This document shows positions 42,129 to 45,496 of a stretch of 45,496 nucleotides of DNA, in pieces. The position numbers and the translations under genes were made by a program. The stretch's first letter is position 1. Each line of letters begins with the position of its first letter. The notes beneath the pieces are model-generated. The model made no database searches, was not told where the DNA came from, and saw only the letters and a program-made list of their open reading frames with translations. This DNA is from a virus, in the IMG/VR virus record IMGVR_UViG_3300046454_000784, positions 1 to 45,496 of that record, one strand, 5' to 3'.

Positions 42129-43700
42129 ATGAGTGAAGACCACCCCGAAACCACCGCCGTCGCCGTGCGGCCGCAGCGCGTGCCCGTCGCCGACCTCGTC
42201 CCTGTCTTCGACACCGCGCGGTTCGAGCACTACGGGCGCATCGCGTCTGTGATGGCGCAGTCGAACCTCGTGCCGGAAACGCTCAAGGGTGGCGACCGCG
42301 ACACCGCTATCGCCAACTGCATCCAGGTCGTCGAGCTTGCGGACCGCCTGGGCTTCTCGCCCTTCGCCGTCGCGCAGTGCGCCAGCGTCGTCTACGGCAA
42401 GCTTATGCTCGAGGGGAAGTTCGTCGACGCCGCCCTGCAGGCTAAGACCGGCATCGAGTTGCGCACCTATTACACCGGCGAGCGCGGCAAGCCGGAGCGG
42501 CGCATCTACATCACCGACGCCGAGCTCACCGAGGAGCAATACGACGCTCTCGAGCCCGGGAAGTATCCGTTCGGCGTGAAGATGATCGACGGCTCCGTGC
42601 GCGAGTGGCAGACCTTCAAGAAGGGCACGCAAAATCCGACGGCGGCCTGGGAAGGCAACGCTGACAGCCAACTCGGCTATCGCGGCAAGCGCGAGTGGGT
42701 GCGCGCCTACAAGCCAGGCGTCATCCTCGGCGTGCTCACCGACGACGAGGTGCAGGACTTCGGCGAGCGGCGCCTCGAGGCCAGCGCGCCGCTGCTGTCG
42801 GCTGACGGCTTCGAGGCTGCAAAGCCCCAGAAACGCGCCAGGAAGGCCGCTGGCGTCGCCGCCGCCAATCCGACGGCCGAACCAGAAGAGGGGCTCCACG
42901 CCTCAGCGGAGGCCCAGGATGAGGCCGAAGACGCGGAGTTCGAGGACGGCGGCCTCGACGAGCGCCCTACTACTGCGGAGGGCGCTACCGCGACGGATGG
43001 CGCCCAGGGTGCGGAGCGGCAACCGGACACGTCGGGCTCTGCGGCCGCTGCGTCCGAGCCTACGCGGGCGCCGCCCGATACGATCTATACGCTCAGCGGC
43101 GATGAGCCGGGCGATGACGGCAAGATCCCGACCTACAAGGACGGCGTCGCCTTCAGCCGCGTGAAGCCCGACGCCAAGGTGCGCCCGGCGCCCTTCGATC
43201 AGCACGCGCCGGCCAAGGAGCCGGTCGAGGACGAGCGCGCCAATGGTTATCGTGACGCAGCGGCGTCCGGTGGCCCGGGGCCGCACCCGGAAGCCGAGTT
43301 CGAGGACGAAGCCCCCGCCCCCGAGCAGGACGCCGTGGCGGCTGCGCTGACGAAGATCACCGAGGCGCCGCACTACCTGGGCGCCAAGCAGCAGATGAAG
43401 GCCCTGACCACCACCGACGACTGGAAGACGCTGCCGCCCGAGCGCCAGCGCGGCGTGCGCCTGGCGCTGTGGAAGCGCTATCGCGAGCTCTGCGAGAGCG
43501 GCGCCGAGACGATCCAGCCGTTCGAGGACTTCCTGCTCATGCGCGCGTTCCTCGAGAGCGGAGCGAAGACGCCGCTCGAGGTCGATACCGAGTGGGGCCG
43601 CTTCATCCGCCACGACGCCTACAAGGGCGTGAGCGAGGGCGACCGCGGGGCGATGACCAAGCTGATGAACGCGCGGAAAGCGGAGTTGAAGGAGGTCTAA
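42129..43700 (+). CDS. recT: RecT-like single-strand annealing protein with long acidic extension
   Basis: The 523-residue protein carries a RecT-type annealing domain in the first half. It shows RIASVMAQSNLVPETLKGG, then IQVVELADRLGFSPFAVAQC, then ASVVYGKLMLEGKFVDAALQ and GIELRTYYTGERGKPER. After about residue 235 a long acidic, low-complexity region follows, then a helical C-terminal part (KKALTTTDDW-like, LALWKRYRELCESG, then MTKLMNARKAELKEV). RecT proteins are usually near 270-330 residues, so the C-terminal half is extra. It works with the upstream exonuclease in annealing replication intermediates. It shares a short motif with the coiled-coil protein at 37.1-38.5 kb. Confidence 0.8.
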   Translation: MSEDHPETTAVAVRPQRVPVADLVPVFDTARFEHYGRIASVMAQSNLVPETLKGGDRDTAIANCIQVVELADRLGFSPFAVAQCASVVYGKLMLEGKFVDAALQAKTGIELRTYYTGERGKPERRIYITDAELTEEQYDALEPGKYPFGVKMIDGSVREWQTFKKGTQNPTAAWEGNADSQLGYRGKREWVRAYKPGVILGVLTDDEVQDFGERRLEASAPLLSADGFEAAKPQKRARKAAGVAAANPTAEPEEGLHASAEAQDEAEDAEFEDGGLDERPTTAEGATATDGAQGAERQPDTSGSAAAASEPTRAPPDTIYTLSGDEPGDDGKIPTYKDGVAFSRVKPDAKVRPAPFDQHAPAKEPVEDERANGYRDAAASGGPGPHPEAEFEDEAPAPEQDAVAAALTKITEAPHYLGAKQQMKALTTTDDWKTLPPERQRGVRLALWKRYRELCESGAETIQPFEDFLLMRAFLESGAKTPLEVDTEWGRFIRHDAYKGVSEGDRGAMTKLMNARKAELKEV

Positions 43701-43701
43701 G

Positions 43702-44097
43702 ATGGGCGAGATAGCCGAAATGATGCTCGACGGGACGATGGACCCCGAAACCGGCGAATGGAACTTCGGCGGTGATGATGGTCCCGGCTGGCCGATGACG
43801 GGCGCCGAGGCGGCCGCCTACGTCCGGGCAACCGGGCGCCGCCCCAAGCAGCGGTTCCGCCGCGACCCCGACGCGCCCCGCGACAAGCCCGTCTTCCGTC
43901 TGACGAAGGCGTGGCGGACGGCGCTCGAGGTGTTCGGCTCGGTGGCGAACTACGACCGCTACCACTGGCAGATCCGCAAGGACGGCAAGGTCGTCGCGGA
44001 CTGGTGGCCGCACAAGGACAAGTGGCGGATCGGCGCCGTCGTGGGGCGGGGCGGCGAGGCCGAGTTCCGCGACGCGCTGGCGAAGGCGGCTTCGTGA
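43702..44097 (+). CDS. Small protein of unknown function
   Basis: The 131-residue protein starts MGEIAEMMLDGTMDPETGEW. The E-I-A-x-M-M-L-D-G-T-x-x-x-x-x-G opening is shared by phage proteins that normally carry a zinc-binding C-x-x-C-G afterwards, which is missing here. The second half is basic and aromatic (RLTKAWRTALEVFGSVANYD, then YHWQIRKDGKVVADWWPHKD). It starts 1 base after the RecT-like stop. Function is unknown. Confidence 0.6.
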   Translation: MGEIAEMMLDGTMDPETGEWNFGGDDGPGWPMTGAEAAAYVRATGRRPKQRFRRDPDAPRDKPVFRLTKAWRTALEVFGSVANYDRYHWQIRKDGKVVADWWPHKDKWRIGAVVGRGGEAEFRDALAKAAS

Positions 44098-44309
44098 TGC
44101 AGACGATCATGATGGACGACTACGCCTTCCTGGGGCTGCCGGTGCGCCAGCACCTGACCGGCTCGCCCATCCAGGGCCAGGACTATCGCGACGGCGACAA
44201 CATGAACGCCGTCTATCGGTGGGGCTTCCTGCAGGATCCTGACGGCGTGACGGGCTTTGCCGGGCGCGCTGGCTGGATCGAGATGCGCCGCGTGAGGCCA
44301 GCGCCGTGA
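44097..44309 (+). CDS. Small protein of unknown function
   Basis: The 70-residue protein (MQTIMMDDYAFLGLPVRQHL) is beta-rich with aromatic residues (YRWGFLQDPDGVTGFAGRAG). Its ATG shares a base with the preceding TGA (TGATG) and its end overlaps the next start. No family is recognised. Confidence 0.5.
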   Translation: MQTIMMDDYAFLGLPVRQHLTGSPIQGQDYRDGDNMNAVYRWGFLQDPDGVTGFAGRAGWIEMRRVRPAP

Positions 44310-44548
44310 CCGGGGCGCAACTGCGCAGCGCGGGCTTCACCACCGAGTACCACGTCAAGCGTGCGAATGGCGGGTACGCCACGAGCTACGTCAGCTGCGC
44401 GGATCCCCGCGTGCGGATGCGCGCCGAGCGTGCCTGGGCCTGCGCACCCCGACTCACCACCATGTTCGTTGGTGAGCGGTCGTTTGCGGGCGACCAATGG
44501 AACGAAGTCGCCGCCGCACTGGCGGCATTGGAGACGACCGATGGCTGA
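44306..44548 (+). CDS. Small protein of unknown function
   Basis: The GTG-started 80-residue protein (TGAQLRSAGFTTEYHVKRA after the first residue) has a YATSYVSCADPRVRMRAERA segment with one Cys and a helical end (WNEVAAALAALETTDG). It is coupled to both neighbours. No domain is recognised. Confidence 0.5.
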   Translation: MTGAQLRSAGFTTEYHVKRANGGYATSYVSCADPRVRMRAERAWACAPRLTTMFVGERSFAGDQWNEVAAALAALETTDG

Positions 44549-44738
44549 GATCGCCACTTTCACCACCGCCGAGCTCGCGGAATGCGCCGAGCGCGAGGTG
44601 CGCATGCGCGAGAGCGCCTACGAGCGCTTCATCGCCGCGGGCAAGATGACGCGCACGAAGGCCGACAAGGAGTTGCGCATGATGCGGGCGATCGCGTCGC
44701 GGCTGCGCACCGAGGCGAACGGGGAGCGACTGCTGTGA
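44541..44738 (+). CDS. Small helical protein
   Basis: The 65-residue protein (MAEIATFTTAELAECAEREV) is helical and charged with coiled-coil character (RMRESAYERFIAAGKMTRTK, then DKELRMMRAIASRLRTEANG). It overlaps the preceding gene by 8 bases and the next by GTGA. No family is recognised. Confidence 0.5.
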   Translation: MAEIATFTTAELAECAEREVRMRESAYERFIAAGKMTRTKADKELRMMRAIASRLRTEANGERLL

Positions 44739-45364
44739 GCGAACCCACTCGCTATCCGCTGGCGTGGCCGCCGGGCCGTCCGCGGCGGCGCCAGCACGAG
44801 CGCAAGGCTGGCAACTTCTCGACGTCTCGCCAGGACGGCGGCAACAGTTGGCGCACGAAGCGCGACATCACCATCACCCAGGCGATGGATCGCCTCACCA
44901 CCGAAGTCGAGCGCCTGGGTGGCCGCTATCCGCTCCTGAGCGCCGACCTCGAGCTCCGGCTCGACGGCGCACCGCGCGGCGGCCAGGCGCAGCCAGCCGA
45001 CCCAGGCGTCTGCCTCTACTTCTCGCTGGGCGGCAAGCCGATGGCGATGGCCTGCGACGCCTACACGAGGGTCGAGCAGAACATCGCGGCTCTCGCCGCG
45101 CATATCGAGGCGACGCGGGCGATCGCGCGCCACGGCGTCGCCACCGCCGCCGAGACGCTGCAGGCGTTCGAGGCGCTCCCGGCGCCCTTCGATGCGGTGC
45201 GGGACTGGCGCAAGATCCTGGGCGACTGCGACACCATCACCGGGGTGCGCGACGCTTGGCGCGCTAAGGCGCAGGAGGCGCACCCTGACAGGGGCGGCCA
45301 CCACGCCGCGATGGCCGAGCTCAACGCCGCGCGCGACGCCGCGCTCAAGGAGTTATCAGCATGA
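44735..45364 (+). CDS. J-domain protein
   Basis: The gene starts with GTG overlapping the preceding stop. The 209-residue protein ends with a J-domain at about residues 155-209: [20 protein letters not shown], then [20 protein letters not shown]. The HPD tripeptide (residues 183-185), essential for activating DnaK ATPase, is intact. The N-terminal two thirds ([20 protein letters not shown], then [20 protein letters not shown]) are of a kind found in phages and alphaproteobacteria, of unknown role. It probably recruits host DnaK to a phage complex. The acyl carrier protein gene starts inside its stop codon. Confidence 0.8.
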   Translation: MSEPTRYPLAWPPGRPRRRQHERKAGNFSTSRQDGGNSWRTKRDITITQAMDRLTTEVERLGGRYPLLSADLELRLDGAPRGGQAQPADPGVCLYFSLGGKPMAMACDAYTRVEQNIAALAAHIEATRAIARHGVATAAETLQAFEALPAPFDAVRDWRKILGDCDTITGVRDAWRAKAQEAHPDRGGHHAAMAELNAARDAALKELSA

Positions 45365-45496
45365 ACGACAAGATCGACCTGAAGCCCACCATCGAGGACC
45401 GCGTGCGCCGCATCGTCATCGAACACCTCGACATCGAGCCGGAGAACGTGACGCTCGAGGCGAGGTTCGTCGAAGACCTGGGGGCCGACAGTCTCG
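45361..45496 (+). CDS. acpP: Acyl carrier protein (partial)
   Basis: The 45 residues before the right edge read as a bacterial-type acyl carrier protein: [20 protein letters not shown], then [23 protein letters not shown] contains the Ser (residue 44) that takes the 4'-phosphopantetheine arm. The sequence keeps the helix I and loop I pattern of E. coli AcpP ([21 protein letters not shown]). About 35 more residues should follow. It overlaps the J-domain gene by ATGA, so it belongs to this operon. A carrier protein in a phage is uncommon; its role may be lipid remodelling or a regulatory contact rather than bulk synthesis. Confidence 0.85.
   Translation, partial: MNDKIDLKPTIEDRVRRIVIEHLDIEPENVTLEARFVEDLGADSL

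Noticed and set aside
41181-42899. Long leftward open frame of about 570 codons opposite the coiled-coil and RecT-like genes
   Set aside because: It spans two clear rightward genes and a junction between them; the product is low-complexity Leu/Ala/Gly-rich with no domain.
1-45496. CRISPR arrays, insertion sequences, integrase or attachment sites
   Set aside because: No regularly spaced repeats, transposase or recombinase motifs, or paired att-like repeats were seen.

Overview
The window is a 45.5 kb piece of a double-stranded DNA tailed phage (Caudoviricetes). It has a portal, scaffold, HK97-fold-type capsid protein and short-tail proteins like those of P22-type podoviruses. The host is probably an alphaproteobacterium. 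The base composition is GC-rich, the small XRE regulator has the form common in that class, and the promoters read as TTGAC-N17-(C/T)A-rich sigma70 sites. No integrase, tRNA, CRISPR array or complete lysis cassette is visible, and the window cuts through a gene at each end, so the genome continues on both sides.

Layout. (1) About 27.57 kb down to 1 is one long leftward block for packaging and virion assembly. In the direction of transcription it holds a run of small genes (one with a Tat-type leader), small terminase, more small genes, an HNH nuclease and large terminase. Next come sixteen short, translationally coupled genes, an HNH-AP2 homing endonuclease, portal, a GroES-like co-chaperonin, scaffold and major capsid protein. 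The block ends with accessory structural proteins, three consecutive genes whose products carry Sec signal peptides, beta-helix (tailspike-like) proteins, and a P22 gp4/gp10-like tail accessory and DNA-stabilisation set. A rightward islet of three tiny genes with its own promoter (3.6-4.06 kb) interrupts this block. (2) 27.68-32.64 kb is a rightward accessory operon of eighteen small genes: an XRE repressor-like protein, small membrane proteins, a lipoprotein, and Cys-rich and DUF551/DUF6527-like proteins. It ends at a strong hairpin. (3) 38.53-32.68 kb is a leftward replication/modification block: a coiled-coil protein, a RuvC-like resolvase, a DNA methyltransferase with a frameshift, a DUF1376 replication protein, a possible helicase-loader-like protein and an Ig-like protein. 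(4) 38.63 kb to the right end is a rightward recombination operon: a gp88-family protein, a winged-helix protein, a KGG protein, a PDDEXK exonuclease, a coiled-coil accessory protein, a RecT-like annealing protein, several small proteins, a J-domain protein and the first 45 codons of an acyl carrier protein.

The genes work as a normal virulent or temperate podovirus programme: recombination-based replication, headful or cos packaging, GroES-assisted capsid assembly and carbohydrate-binding tailspikes. The most unusual points are as follows. A bacterial-type acyl carrier protein is coupled to a J-domain protein in the recombination operon. A recurring promoter-leader module (TTGAnn-N17-hexamer-N6-ACACCAC-Shine-Dalgarno) occurs at widely separated operon heads. 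Two of its copies lie face to face with interleaved -35 boxes between blocks 3 and 4. A trio of secreted proteins lies inside a virion gene cluster. All functional names come from reading the sequence; no database search was run.
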